DNA of 64,000 nucleotides from Chiridota heheva (GCA_020152595.1 JAIGNY010000899.1:18602-82601), one strand, 5' to 3'; shown: positions 22,198 to 34,857, counted from the first letter of the stretch. Numbers and translations: made by a program. Notes: generated by a model from the sequence alone, not told the origin.

Positions 22198-23990
22198 TTA
22201 CTTATGATGAAAATTGTAAAAAAAGTCATTTGCATCTGCGCATCCCCGTTTGGTCCCAACACAAAGATAAACCTTGCACTTCTTGCACATGAAAGTTGTT
22301 TTCCCTTTGCAACCAGATTGCCTACAACGTTGCTGACTTTAAATATTTCCAGGAAAGTGGTCGAGCAAATCATAACGTAAATCAGAATTCACATCACTAG
22401 TCCGAACCATTTTTCCTCGTTGGGGAGCGTCATGTGTAAGAGAAACATCAGCAGATCTGCTAATGATTAGGGCACGGGCTACATCCAATTTAAAGTCAGC
22501 AAGTGGCATCGAACACTTAACCTTTTTGACTTTGTTTAGCAGCCAAGAATTGACAACAACCAAATCAAATAAGTGAAACATAATTCGTCGTACCACTTCC
22601 TACTCTTTTGGTTGTTGCGACACATAGCCAACATCATGTCACTTTTGTGTGCCACCCATATTAGTATTGTAACTTCTGGCGAGACTTGGGCATGGGACCT
22701 GTATGTATTCCTTCTTTCTTTTGTCATAGGGTCGGACTGTGTGAGTTGGTTCTACGCCATTAACATTAGATGCCACATGAACAATTCTATTATTATTCCA
22801 TTCACATATTAAAACATTTTCCTCTTTATTTATTGTATAGTCTATGGCTCCTCAACCTCTCTTGCGCAGATATTTGGGGCACATGATGGGACAATTTCTT
22901 CGATGGTTTGGATTTAATGTGCATGTAGCATATATGTCCTTTTTTGCCAACTCTAACAGAAGTTTTGGAGAGGCAAAATAGTTATCAAAGAAAACATAGG
23001 TTTTTGTTGGAAGGTCTTCAACAAGTTGCAGGACTACATCTCCAGATTACCCAACAACTTCTGGATTAACAGGTGTTGCTGTCTTATCTCCAGCAAATTA
23101 AAAATCTGTGAAGATAGCCAGACTGACCAGCATTTATCCATACTTTGTAACTGCACTTCTTTGGCTTCTTCATCATATAAACCTTCAAGCTATGTTGTCC
23201 TTTTAAAGGAATGATTTGTTTATCCACTGAAATGAACTTCTGCTATTCAACACATTCAGCAAAGTTCTTAGAAATGATGTTTAGAAGTGGCCGCACCTTG
23301 TGCAAACGATAGTAACCGCGTTCACCTGGGTTTCGAATCAATTCATTGTCATTTGCATGCAGAACAGAAAGTATATCCTCAAATCCGTTGACAGTGATTG
23401 CATCTGCAACTATAAGCTGTCTTGTTGAAGCAGACCAGTACATTCTTCGCCTTGGTAATACAACTACACTCATGTAAAAGCACACTCCGATAATAATCTT
23501 TATGTCTTGTGCATCCACAGGATTAATACGGGTTTTGCCCATTTGTTGTCGAAAACGATTTCTTTCCATTGTTAATAACTCAGAAGCATCATCTCCGAAA
23601 TGGGCTAAAAACATATTACATGGTGTATTCGCATTATCGCCTTTTCTTTAGGGATCAAAATATTTTCAGGATTTACATGGGAAGGTATATCTTTTTTTTC
23701 CCCCAATGCCAGGTTTTGGGTGCTTTTTTGTTCACTTTCGTACTTTACAAAGCATTTGTATCTTCTGATTCATGATCATTGCCTTGTGATTCATCGGCAT
23801 CTAGGGTTAGTTCAGTAACATTACTTTCTTCACTTTCTCCATCACTATAACCTTCATAATTTTGATCAAAGTTAGTATCTTCATCACTGCCACTGAGGTT
23901 TTCATCATCACTGTCTTCGGGAATGGTTAGCACTATCATCAAAGAGCACATTTAAAGCGTGATCATTTGATAAATATTGGGATCTCCTGC
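22198..23990 (-). pseudogene. piggyBac transposase of PB2
   Basis: The order is an acidic head (about 23960-23750), a DDE_Tnp_1_7 domain from 23614 to 23243 (PRRRMYWSASTRQLIVADAI), SVDKQIIPLKGQ (first Asp) near 23220, a region with NMGGTQKSDMMLAM around 22640 (degenerate third Asp block), and MFHLFDLVVVNSWLL. The end is a Cys-rich finger (CKGKTTFMCKKCKVYLCVG) near 22230-22320. Many frameshifts and stops break it. It differs strongly from PB1, so the two are separate families. Confidence 0.8.
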
Positions 23991-24999
23991 AAAAAGAGTG
24001 AACAGAAAATAACATGGAAAAGATAACCACAACTAACATTTCACATCAGTAGCAATGTTTGTATATACCTGTGCATTACACAAGTGTTCCACAGGCAAGA
24101 GTGAACACTGACTTCACTGAAATGTGGTGTATATTCTATGGTTATCTGATATCCATTAGTATGGTGACATATTCATAGGCCAAAGTAATATGGGCACCAA
24201 AACCAAGATTTGACATTTCTAATAAACTGCACCAAATCACTTTATTCTCCTACACAAATAGGTTCATTTAGCCCCCTGACACCCATTTGACATTATGACC
24301 CAATTAATGTCTTTCAGATATACAAAGAAACAGCAAAGGTCATTGCCATGTCCATGTATCATTCACTTGTCAAAAAAGCATGATCAATAACATGCAGGAC
24401 TAACTTAGCAATTTAGAATAACTTTCTTTTTCCAACACCCAAAAACTAAAACCAGGGAGTTGCAGTTTCAACTCCATGCCAAAACAAACAACATTTCCAG
24501 AGAAGCATGGTGTCCTATATTTCAAACATTTCTGGGAAGTGGTATATCATACTTTGTGCATTGTGTCCTATATTTAGTACAGTAGGGAGAAGCATTTATA
24601 TCGCACAAAGTGCATAGTGTCCATAAATTAGAAGATTTAAGAAAAACGCGCCTATCATTATCATGAGTAATGGTTTATTGAACACATTTGTATTAATTAC
24701 TCCTATGGGACATAACCCTTTTATTAGTACAAACCCCTTTTTAATTGCTTATTCATTTAAAACGAGATATGCAAATCATGTGCTCACCTCTTTCTGCTGC
24801 AAGCTGCCATCGATGCAAGCTGCCATCTTGAAAAGACATCAGAAACTTTGATTTTTTAAAGAGAGCCCTCTACTTCTCACAGCGATATCTTCTGATAATT
24901 CTGTTTTTAGTGCATTACATTATATTAAGCAAGAGTGCATGGTTGCTGGTGGAATTATAAAAAATAGTGTCCTAAATTTAGGCGTTATGCATGAAAGGG
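23991..24999. other. 5' non-coding part of PB2
   Basis: No gene. The word GTGTCCTATATTT or a close variant occurs at about 24510, 24565, 24630 and 24967, a repeated subterminal motif. Confidence 0.4.
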
Positions 25000-25003
25000 T
25001 TAA

Positions 25004-26690
25004 TCCTCGTAGAAACCTCCAATAAGTATAGTCGATTATATTTAGGACCTTATGGCTTTCTTTCTGGGGAAATTTACTGATTCATGAGCAATGGATTTTC
25101 AAGTTATAATCAAAATATTTCCAGGCCTGGTCAGCTGCTACAGTCAGACAGTGCCACTGCTACAGTGCTAGTGCCCCCCCAAAGTAGATTCCCAGCCCAA
25201 CGTGCTAAGCTAACACGGCAATTCTAACATTGGGTCTCAACCGATGTAGGCCCCGCTACTTCACAACTCGAATTAAAAAATAATAATCAAATTCAATTTT
25301 GCTGACATGAAATACACAAAAAAATCACCAAAATTGAGAAGTCATACTGAAATTCTTCTTTAAACAGACAGAAATTTGATATAGATATTTTATGAAGGTT
25401 TGTTTCTGCTAAATCCTGCTTTCAGTAATGGGGACAGCTAGGGGGATGGTGATCTTAGATTTGTCATGTGACATGCGAACAGAACTTACAAGTGTGACTA
25501 GATGATTTAGTACAAAAGGGCATTTTACAGTCAAGTCTGTGAATTACTGATTTCACGACTTGACGTAACTAAGAATGTCTTGTCAAACAAAAACAAAAAA
25601 ATCTGTGGTAATTAGTCATGTAAGATCAAAAAGTGGCTGACGAAACAAGTTAGTCAGCTGAACTAGAATTTTCGCTGAGAATGACTATTTGTTTTGTTAA
25701 CAGTGTATATAAAATCGGTATCGTTTGATATCTTGTCAAATGATGGTTCGTTTCCAGGCTTTTCAAAAGGGTTACAATTATAGAATTACATTTTAGGAAA
25801 AGAAGTATTTTGTATTAAAGTATGACAACAATGGCAAAAGACTTTCATTGGATGGTGTCAAGTGCCAATGATGGAGTGTTTTCTACTAATCAAGAATGCA
25901 ATTTTGTAAATAAAGCTAAGCAGCCAATAAAAATAATGAACCGAGGGTGTTCAGGGCCACTTTCTCTTCCCATTGTGCTCCACACTGAGAGGTTAGTAGT
26001 TTTGTTTATGCATACACTATGATTGCTCAGAGCATGTACCTATGTCATATACTAAAACAAATGAGGGAATCATCACATCCAGGAAGATATCTAGATAAGG
26101 ATTATTGGTTACAAAATAAGTGGTGTACTTTAATTGATTATATAGAGAGACTGGGTTGATTGTTTCTAGTGAAAAGCAAGGCAAGTTGAAAGTAAGATGC
26201 GCAATACATAACATGAAGAAAAAAAAAAGAATGGGTAAATATGCTTGCTGCTAGGGATTATGCATATGAAATGTAAGCTCTATTTTCACACCACTTTGTA
26301 TATACCTCATTGACTTAAGAATATCACACATAATTTTATATACCTCATTGACTTGAGAATATCACACATAATTTTACCAATGAATTCTTCCTCGTGATTA
26401 CGATGATTTCAATGGTTGGTTCTTAACATTCTCAATAGAAGGATAACACCATTTGTTAACAGAAACATCAGTTTTCGTAACATCTGTCCCCTCAAGAAAT
26501 CATTCCGATCTTGCTCTGTCAACATCCCATGAGTAGGTGGTTTTATAGCCACTGCACTTATATATATATATATAATATCTGTTGTAGGCTCTGTATGTTT
26601 ATTATTATAACTATACCAACCTATAGCATGCTTTCAAGAAGCGCTATATGGCAGTAATGTTTGTAAATAACTTTTATATGCATAAGACAA
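25004..26690. other. No convincing gene
   Basis: A plus-strand frame of 66 codons at 25822-26022 has no recognisable domain. A tandem repeat lies at 26301-26376 and a (TA)n run at about 26560. I see nothing else. Confidence 0.4.
26301..26376. repeat. Tandem repeat, 2 x 38 bp
   Basis: The unit starts tatacctcattgactt and the copies differ at one base. Confidence 0.85.
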
Positions 26691-26699
26691 CATCTTATC

Positions 26700-27113
26700 T
26701 ATTATTGAAACTCCGTTCAAATCGACTTGAACATTTTTTCCAAAGACTAAAATATTTAATTAATAACGACAACATCGTTGACTTCCACATCAACCATTGC
26801 AGCATTGCTAGAACTATCAACAGTATTGATACCTGCCTTTTTCATTCCCAATTGTAACCTTAAATACATATGAACATTGTGCAAATCTATAAAAAGATTA
26901 TCACTAATTGCAGGAATTGTCAATTTCAAAGGACCATACTTCATGTATTCCACCCACAGGATAAATTGGTTCTTTATAAACATCCTCTATTGACTGTTGT
27001 ATAGCTGGTTCAGGATCAAAATAAGACAGTTCACTCAAATCGACATCCTATGTAGAAGGACCTGTGTTTCTCCTAAACATAAGAAGCATATCATGTCCAA
27101 AATTATCTTCCAT
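26700..27113 (-). pseudogene. Polinton/Maverick major capsid-like protein, N-terminal fragment
   Basis: From an ATG at 27113 the minus strand reads, across one stop and one frameshift, DLSELSYFDPEPAIQQSI, then PIYPVGGIHE, then GPLKLTIPAISDNLFIDLHN and VHMYLRLQLG. This follows the pattern of the start of the double jelly-roll capsid protein of Polintons (Ser-Glu-Leu head, a GP..F.IP block, then a DL..T.L.V block). The recollection is of the family pattern, not of an alignment. About 100 of the expected 500 or more residues are present. Polinton polymerase relics lie 14 kb away on the same strand. Confidence 0.5.
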
Positions 27114-27599
27114 AATAATCTATGGTGTAGTTATATGAATGACAAACAAAATAATGAAAACAACCTTTTATAGATTATTTTTAAGTATACAAACAGCGAA
27201 TAGTGATCAAAAGTTTCTCATTATATTCGCAATACAGTAATGGCGTTAAGTAAGGCTTCTTCAAACTGCATAGTCAAATCTAGTTGTCCTTCCTTGAGTC
27301 GGTTTCTTTTTACCACTCCATATGTCAGGAAATAAATCAAAGCCAAAAAGAGTAAAACCCCTTACTTAGCCCACCTTTCAGGCCACATGTTAATACTGTC
27401 TGCATCATTTTGGCCCTAGGTTCTACAATTTTTAGGTGATTGTTAGAATCATTAACAAACTGTACTTCTAATTTATCTTTTGGTATAAGCTTACTCTCTG
27501 CTTTCACTTGAATTTTGGTCATTTTATGATGTTGGAAATGAAACCGGTCCTTTTGTTTATTTATCTCCTGCCACACCATCAACCAAAGCTATAAACACA
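27114..27599. other. No clear gene
   Basis: A minus-strand frame of 81 codons (27337-27582) is Lys-rich and unassigned. It might belong to the same degraded Polinton copy. Confidence 0.3.
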
Positions 27600-27779
27600 C
27601 GCTTTAATAGGTTTAAGTTTATTATAAGTTTATTAAGTTTATTACACTTATATGGCGCATTATCTAAATAACTTATTCTAATGCGCCTTACAAAATATGC
27701 ATATAAAGAAAATAAATACAAATGTGTAAATAAGATAAGCATGAAATATAAAAAAACAAAGAACAAGAAAATTATGAAG

Positions 27780-29199
27780 AGGACTTGAAAGCACAATTAA
27801 ATAAGTGAGTCTTAAGCAAGGTATGGAATTGTTTAAGGGATGGAGCAGATTTGATTGAAAGAGGTAAGTCATTCAAAGTTTTGGGCCAAATATTTGCAAA
27901 GAGCGATCGCCATATGTAAGTTTACTTTTTGGAACATAAAGGATGAGGTGGTTTTGAGAGCGGCGGTAACTAGTTTGTTTATAATGAAACATTTCGGTCA
28001 GATATAATGGGGCCATGTTATGAAGGGATTTAAAAATGAGTATTAAAATTTTAAATTTAATTCTATATGAGACAGGTAGCCAATGAAGATTTTGCAGTAG
28101 ATAAAGTGATGGAGTGAAACAGTTGCTTTTTGTGTGAGCCTTGCAGCATAATTCTGAACACGCTGCAACTTTTCACTGTAACACCTGGCACCCCTGCAAG
28201 GAGGATATTGCAATAATCTATGCAGCTATGCACAAGTACATTTACAAGTGATATTGCAGAGCTTCTGTCCAGAAACTTCATGCACCTTCTAATGTTAAAT
28301 AAATGGTAAAATGCTGTTTTGCATTTGTGATTGACATGGTCAGCCATTGTCATACCTTGATCTAACCAAGCGCCCAAATATTTGACAGTGGAAGATAATT
28401 TTACACTGTCGTTACCAATAGCAATACTGCCAATATTTAATTTTTTTAGTTGGTAATTGGATCCAAAAATAATGACTTCACTTTTTGAATCATTCATTTT
28501 TAATTTGTTGTAAATCATCCAATCTTTCACTATTTTCAAACAACCTTCAATTTCAGCTATGACTGAGATCACATTTGATGGATCATTAGCATTGAACGAC
28601 ATGTATAAGCTGTGGTCATCAGCATAACCATGAATACTGGGAGAAACGGCTATCAAAGCATCAAAAATAGAAGATGCATACCATGTGAATAAGAGGGGTC
28701 CACAACAAGAGCCCTGAGGCACACCAAATTCTACATCAAATGCCCTTGATTCAGCATTGCTGATAAGGATTTTTTGTTTCCTTTGAACTAAATAGGATTC
28801 AAACCAATCTAAGATGGTTCCATCAATGCCAAAACGCTTATTTAAGGTTTTGAGAAGCATACCATGATCAATTGTGTCGAATGCCGCACTTAGATCAAGG
28901 AGTACTAGAATGACACATTTTTGTTTGTCTAGTTGCAACAGTATGTCTGACTGAATTTTAGCTAAAGCAGTTTCTGTGCTATGGAATGGGCGAAACCCTG
29001 ATTGACAGGAAGGTAATAAGTCATGCTGCTGACTATGCTTAATCATTTGTTCAACAACAGCACGCTCAACTATTTTAGACAAGAAACTAAGATTGCTTAC
29101 TGGTCGATAGTTATTATATGTTACATCAAGCCCTTGTTTTTTCAGTAATGGTTTTACTACGGCTTCTTTCCATTGCTTAGGGAATTTCCCTTGTTGCAA
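27780..29199 (-). pseudogene. LINE reverse transcriptase
   Basis: The frame from 29199 to 28063 is open for 378 codons. It shows NYRPVSNLSFLSKIVERAV, DLSAAFDTIDHGMLL (motif A), GVPQGSCCGPLLF (motif B), IHGYADDHSLY (motif C, catalytic YADD) and KYLGAWLDQ. After a frameshift near 28150 the C-terminal part runs to about 27780. It copies LINE RNA onto nicked DNA. The catalytic residues look intact. Confidence 0.9.
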
Positions 29200-29799
29200 A
29201 GAAAGATTAACCAGTTTAGTAAGAGTTGGAAGGAAAACATTGATATTCTCCTTTAATAACCAAGTGGGTAGTGGGTCGAGGATGCACTGAGTAGATTTTG
29301 CTTTTAGTATCAGATTTTGTACATCCTCCTCTGTTAAGAGCTGAAATGAAGTCCATACAGGAACATTTCTCCAGAACTCAAGGGTGTGATCACAATCTCT
29401 CTATCCAGCTCATGTCTAATCTTGACAATTTTTGCAACAAAGAACTCGCCAAATTCTAAGGCAAGGTGAGATCATTGTGAGGTGGTAGTGGGGAGATGGG
29501 CTTTCGATCAAGCAGAGTATCCATGATTTTAAAAGTTTCTTTTCAGCTTTTGATCACCATTTGTTTCAGCAATAGCATTAGAGTAGAATTGATGTCTGGC
29601 ATTATTCAACTCGGTTGTGTAGATGTCACGCTTTTCTTTGTAAGTAATCCAGCTAAGATTATATTCTGAATAGCGCTAAATCTTTTCCGCTTTGCGTTTC
29701 TCTCTTTTTAAATCCTTGATCTGATCATTGTACCAGGGTATTTTTGGACGAGTTACCAATGTTCTTACATGTTCAGTGCATGATTGTCCATTATTTGTC

Positions 29800-30877
29800 T
29801 TATACATGAGTCATACATGCAGGCGCCTCTTCAACATCCTCAATTTCAGACATTGAAGCAAAGCTTTTAGACAAATCCAATTGAAATTGAAATGTTGGAG
29901 GATATGGTTTTGAATTTTCTGTAAACAATTGTATTTTCATGAAGTTTTGGTTTGGGAATCTTAGGAAAGTTGAAATGAAACAATGATCTGATATGTAAAA
30001 ATCTGATGTAGGGAATGATAACTGGAGTTCAATATTTGAGCGTGTTATAAATAAGTCTAAAGTATGACCACTGATATGAGTAGGAGTGACAACATGTTGT
30101 TCAAGGCACATACTTTGGAGTAGGGTACAAAATTTTACTTGATCATGATTCAGTTTGTCTTCAAAATGAATGTTAAAATCCTGTAATTAAAACAGGCTCA
30201 TTTGTATCAAGGAACTGTTCAAGTATATCACTAAACTCATCAAAAATACATTACAAGAAACTGGGTGATTTGTTGAATAAGGTGGCGGTAAACAATTAGT
30301 AGTTTAAATCTATGATTGTCTGAGTTTATATCCCATATTGAAAATTCAAAAGAGTTACATTCTCCTGATGAATTCAATCTCACAGTAAGAGATTTCATGA
30401 AGATGAGAGCTGTTCCTCCGCCTCTTCTGATGGATTTCGAGGAACATCAATAAAATTGTATCCTGTAGATTTTAGTTCAGCTCTTTTAGCATCATCATCA
30501 ACTGTCATCCAACTTTCAGTAACAGCACAAATATCAATATTGTTATCAATTACATAATCCATAACAGATGATATTTTATTTCTCAATGAACATGGGTTGA
30601 TGTGAGCAATATGTAGGCCTAAGTTGGTAGGAATGGTATCAGGTTGTATTGATATTACATGTAGATTTTCTTGACTTGCAGCACGCTTTGATTTAATAGT
30701 ATCTACTCTTAGACATATAATAACATCAATATGACTCTGTTGAGATACTAAAATTCTATTCTTCAGTTTTCTGGTACCACCGCGAGTGCCCCTTTTTGAA
30801 GCTTGGATTCCAAGACTTTTTATAACCATCAAGGTATGAGCAGATATGTCACATGAGCAATGTGTACGAATGTTCAA
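29800..30877 (-). pseudogene. LINE endonuclease domain, broken
   Basis: The first part (30877-30395) has LHIAHINPCSLRNKI and DICAVTESWMT, the Asn and Glu blocks of an APE-type endonuclease. The last part (30111-29800) has THISGHTLDLFITRS and YISDHCFIS, the TLD and SDH blocks. The middle (30115-30394) is frameshifted. This domain nicks target DNA to prime reverse transcription. Between it and the polymerase (29200-29799) the frame is broken. Confidence 0.8.
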
Positions 30878-31201
30878 AAGTTCGTGTTTATGATAGGCAT
30901 AGGCATTAGAGGTATCGTACCTCTTTAAGGATGTACACTTACAGTGTTAACACCTAGTGCAATTGTTTGGTGATAAACTTTGGAATGCGTTTAAAGGTAT
31001 GCGCACATTATTCTTTTGTTTACCTGAAAAACCTGAGGGTTTTTTTTTTTGAAAATTGTAGTCCTCTAATAATGGACCAATAATCGCCCGATTCTGTGAT
31101 CTGTTTAAAAGTCAATTCTTTGCTATACGTAATACCCCCTAACGTAAACGTGTAGATAGCACTGCTCGTTAAAGATCCATAAGAAAGCGCCTGAAGGTAA
31201 A

Positions 31202-32870
31202 CTAGCTTTGCGTACAGCAACCTCCCATTTTCCCTCCATTTTGCCAGGTGTGTATGATTTGCAGATAATCTAGTTTGGAATATGTAAGTAGGTTGCTGAT
31301 TTTTGGCGTGTATGATTTGTAAATAAATTCTCTATAAGTAGGCTTGGGCGATATTGAACATAATGCAATATCGATATATCGCCTGAAAAATATCGATAAT
31401 ATCGAAATACCGATATGCAAATTATAGGACGTCATACGTAAGCTGTATGTACTGTTCTGGGCAAGGTAATCTCGTCTCGGCTTAAAAAATGTCAAGTAAA
31501 ACTTTTTGTACAAATTAACAGAAATCACTGCAAATATATATACATATGATCTTCAAATAAACACCCATTATGTTTAAAAATGTTCTTTACATGGTTTCTA
31601 TCTCAAAAGATCAATCACAGAAACTTTGAAAAAGTTTAGGCCTCAGGATATTCTTAAAAAAAAAAAAATGTTGTGGAACTGGTATTAGGCCTACACTGTA
31701 TGCCTTACAAAAATCGGCTCCAATTCTTCTTAAAATTTTATAATTCACTTACTTCTTATGGCAGTTGTACTAAAGAGGCATTATTTTAGTAGCATTATAT
31801 GGACTTCTAGAAATTCAGAAGTCCATATATGATGCATATTATTGAATTTCTAGTCTGCTTCTATCATCGCACGAGTGTTGTCACTAAGAAGAAACAGTGG
31901 TAGATGGTATGTGTGTACATAGTAAAGTACTGTACAGTAGTGATACTGTGTGTGTATGTAGTTACTGCACTACATTATCTGATCGATCTGGCAAGGCCAG
32001 TTTGTCACTTTTACTTTAGACTTTCTGAACGAACAAAATAGTGAGAAAAACCTCATAATTTTGTCAGTAATTTGTCAATTAATGACTGTTTGATTTAAAA
32101 ATTCAGATTCAGTATTCCTTTTGAGGAAACTTAACACGATGTTTGAGGATTCAACATCTTATGATTTTTGTTGTCTGAACATCGTAAGCCATCAAGTATA
32201 AAGTTGAAGTATTGCGCAATGCCTCTGTAATCCGCGAGTCGAGTGGTTTTTTGTTCATGGAAGGATTTTTGGGTAATTGTTATCACAATATTAATGTTTT
32301 AATAAAGTTTTATCATAACTGACTGCCTGAAACTTTGATATAAATAAAATTCATTAACTTTTTGTGGCTGCTTAATAAAAAATACTCGGATGTTTGATAG
32401 TCATGTTTAGTTTTGTAATAGTTCATGTATTGTGTGTTATTGAAAAAACATAATATCGATATGTCGATACGACCATTGAACTCAATATCGGCCATATCGA
32501 TATGGGTCAATATCGAAATATATCGAAATATCGATATATCGCCCAAGCCTATCTATAAGTAGGATGATCCCGGTTGGATGGGGTGGCTAGGGGGTAAAGA
32601 CATAGGATACCTACAACGCTTAAAGAAAAAAACATTAAGTCCCACTTAATCATATAAGTCTAAATCAATTACATTTTATTTAAAAGTCTGCTTTTACCAA
32701 ATACTTGTAGTTAATGTGAGTAGGTTGCTGATATAGAGGTAGGTTGCTCACCCCATGGAGGTAGGTTGCTGAAAAAGTGTTAAACCTGGCTAATTTTTTC
32801 CCTGGAGCTCTTCACGAAGGGCTCCAGGAAAAAAATCAGCCAGGTTTAAGACTTTTAGAAAGCGGATGCT
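31202..32870 (+). repeat. Foldback/iteron element, copy I (split by a hAT MITE)
   Basis: Order: TTGCCAGGTGTGTATGATTTG (about 31240), GTAGGTTGCTGA, a TATA-like CTATAAG word (here duplicated by the MITE insertion), the module GGTTGGATGGGGTGGCTAGG at about 32573 with GATACCTACA after it, three more (G)TAGGTTGCT words at 32722-32775, and a hairpin at about 32777-32855 with a GCTCTTCACGAAGGGCTC centre inside T/A runs. Copies II and III share the module and copies II and IV the hairpin core. It has no gene. Confidence 0.55.
31339..32551. mobile_element. Non-autonomous hAT element, 1213 bp
   Basis: The ends are inverted repeats starting TAGGCTTGGGCGATAT on both sides. The same 8 bases, TCTATAAG, flank them (31331-31338 and 32552-32559), which is the hAT target size. 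Near the ends there are many ATATCGATAT words. No transposase is encoded. Confidence 0.85.
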
Positions 32871-34745
32871 CTGTGATTGGGAATGACATTACATGCCTGA
32901 GGTTAAAAGATGTCTTATTTGAGATGATGGCAAGAATGTGAATGAAAACATCCCTTAAACTCTTTGCTGATGTTTTTCTCTTAGTGATAGAATGCCTTTT
33001 CACATTCTTACAAGCAAAATTTGCCACTTTCCTTATTTGAATTGGCATCAGGAATCTTTTCCTGTCTGCTCGACATTCATCCTGGAACTTCAAACGAAGT
33101 TCAAGTTCATGGCCAGCAACAAGGCTGCCTGTCAGGTAATCTTGAGTTTTTTGGAGGCTGCTTTGCCTGTGACTATGTTCAGAAGTCGTGGTGATGACGT
33201 TGCTGGGGAAGAGAAGGGATCACACGTTTTTGTGATAGCGTGATAGCATTAATCAGTACATCTCTCTGGGAACTGTCTTTTCCAATCCTGCTGCTTCGAA
33301 GCTGTGTTGCTGGCTGCTTTAAGCCTCAAGGCCTGCCAAATTCTCCGTAGCTCTGTAACAGACATGCCTCGCTGAGCTGACGTCATGCACCATCTTCTGA
33401 TTGCATTGCTGTAGTTATGGAACTACAATGCCCTTCATTGGTGAAGCGGTGTCTCTGTTGAGGCTCTGCTCTAAGCTCAAGTCTACGGCTGATCTTGCAA
33501 AATTATGGTTAGTTCTGCGGATAGAGAACGCCCCCAATTATAGAATTTACCTACTCTTGGGTGCTACACTCTTAAGCCGATTTAGAAAGAACACTCCCCA
33601 ACAGGCGTAATTTGGACGATTTAATATGAAAAAGATGTCCACTAATCTGGCAATATTTTGATGTACTCATCAATGTCATTCGTATGGATTGCACGCATCA
33701 GGTCTCTATAAACTTGATTATTCATGAACACATACATACTTCAGTATTAAGCAGTTGGTCCAAGTGTCCTAGACATTGCGTCGTTGAAGAACATCTCATA
33801 CTGACTCGTGTGCTCTTGGAATAGTTGACTTGTGTTGAGCAGGCGTTTCTGGTCTTTTGGTCTGGGACATTTTCAAGTAGGCCCTTGATTGCATCTTGTC
33901 TTTTTTGTGTGAGAGTTTCCTTAAAATGTTCATAGATCTTTCTCTCCATAGCTAGAGCGAGGATATTATGGATACGGACACATCGCTTGTAGTACTTCCT
34001 ACGGATGAAACCATTCAGAGATCCTTCAGCCAGTATTCCTGGTTCTGTGAGGAGGTGTTGTGCACCACTATCATTGATGAATGTGCTGATGGCACCATAG
34101 AAAGCAAGTTCAAGGTGAAAATTACCAAGCATAATGAACAGCTTGTCAAAAAAAGGCGCATCAAGTGCTTGGATTGAGTATGCTTTAGGAGCTATGGCTA
34201 GATCATAAGTGACAACCCCGTATTCTTGCCGAGTTTCAATAGCCACCTTCATCGTCCTTTTCATCGTTTCACGGACAACAACATTTTTGGTTGGGGGCAG
34301 ATATTGGATCCATGTAGCAGATTCGTTGCTGTGGTAAGAATTGTCAGTGGTAAACGTGAAGAAGAATCCAGGGAACAGGGGCAAAGGTTTCCCAATTTCT
34401 GACTGAAGTAGCCAATGAAAGTCAATGGTGCATGAAGGTGGTATGTATGCTGGTCCCTCTTTTTCATGTGCTGTAAGCTCAAAGCTAGCATTCCTGAGCT
34501 GCCTGTATAGTATGGCGCAATTTTACGTTCTTTCCCATTAAATTGTCGTCTGGTCCTCCGAGCAAGGAAGTTTGTCCCAGCAGTAGACCCGTTACTATCA
34601 ATATTGGTTGCGGTGAAGAATCTTTTATGTTCTGATAGCAAATCCTAACTGCAGCATGCAACATGTCTTTACCATCTAAGGTATCCATGTTGACATCATA
34701 GTTGACCCATGCAAGTCCTGTGCCTAGGTTGGAATCGAGTGTCAT
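32836..34745 (-). pseudogene. Fragment of an unnamed repeat-associated gene family
   Basis: Minus-strand frames give GTGLAWVNYDVNMDTLDGKD (about 34720-34660), RRQFNGKERKIAPYY (34550), VVTYDLAIAPKAYSIQALD, FFDKLFIMLGNFHLELAFYG, LLTEPGILAEGSLNGFIRRK (34230-33980) and, further down, DVFIHILAIISNKT (about 32960). I recognise this block order from multi-copy 'uncharacterized' proteins in invertebrate gene sets, where it is linked to repeats. Its biochemical role is unknown to me. The DLA and NxHL blocks could be a nuclease-like core, but that is speculation. Frameshifts near 34530, 34380 and 33840 break it, and 33240-33720 is mostly unreadable. Confidence 0.45.
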
Positions 34746-34857
34746 ACCATCAGGAGTATCTCTATCAGTTTATTTAACTGAGTATGCAAATTCAGTTTCC
34801 ATTGCCTTGACTTCATCAGAAGAATAAGGCCTATCACGTGGTTGTTGGGGATCGGTG

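Larger units (their letters stand above)
22198..25003 (-). mobile_element. Second piggyBac element (PB2), left end missing
   Basis: The right border is TTAA at 25000-25003, preceded by ATGAAAGGG, which equals an inward CCCTTTC repeat like that of PB1. A perfect 12-bp palindrome, CCTAAATTTAGG, lies nearby at 24970-24981. No matching left TTAA border was found; the transposase stop directly meets pogo sequence. Confidence 0.65.
27600..30890 (-). mobile_element. CR1/L2-like LINE
   Basis: On the minus strand there is an endonuclease start (30877-30395), an endonuclease end (30111-29800), a reverse transcriptase (29199-28063), a C-terminal stretch ending LLKTHLFNCAF near 27790, and a 3' tail with ATGCGCCATATAAGTGTAAT followed by short TTTATTA-like repeats at 27600-27640. 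Such GCGC-TATATAA tails are typical of the CR1/L2 group. ORF1 is not found. The element is broken but almost complete for ORF2. Confidence 0.8.

Noticed and set aside
27557-27872. Hydrophobic minus-strand ORFs resembling membrane proteins
   Set aside because: They are other frames of the AT-rich 3' end of the LINE.
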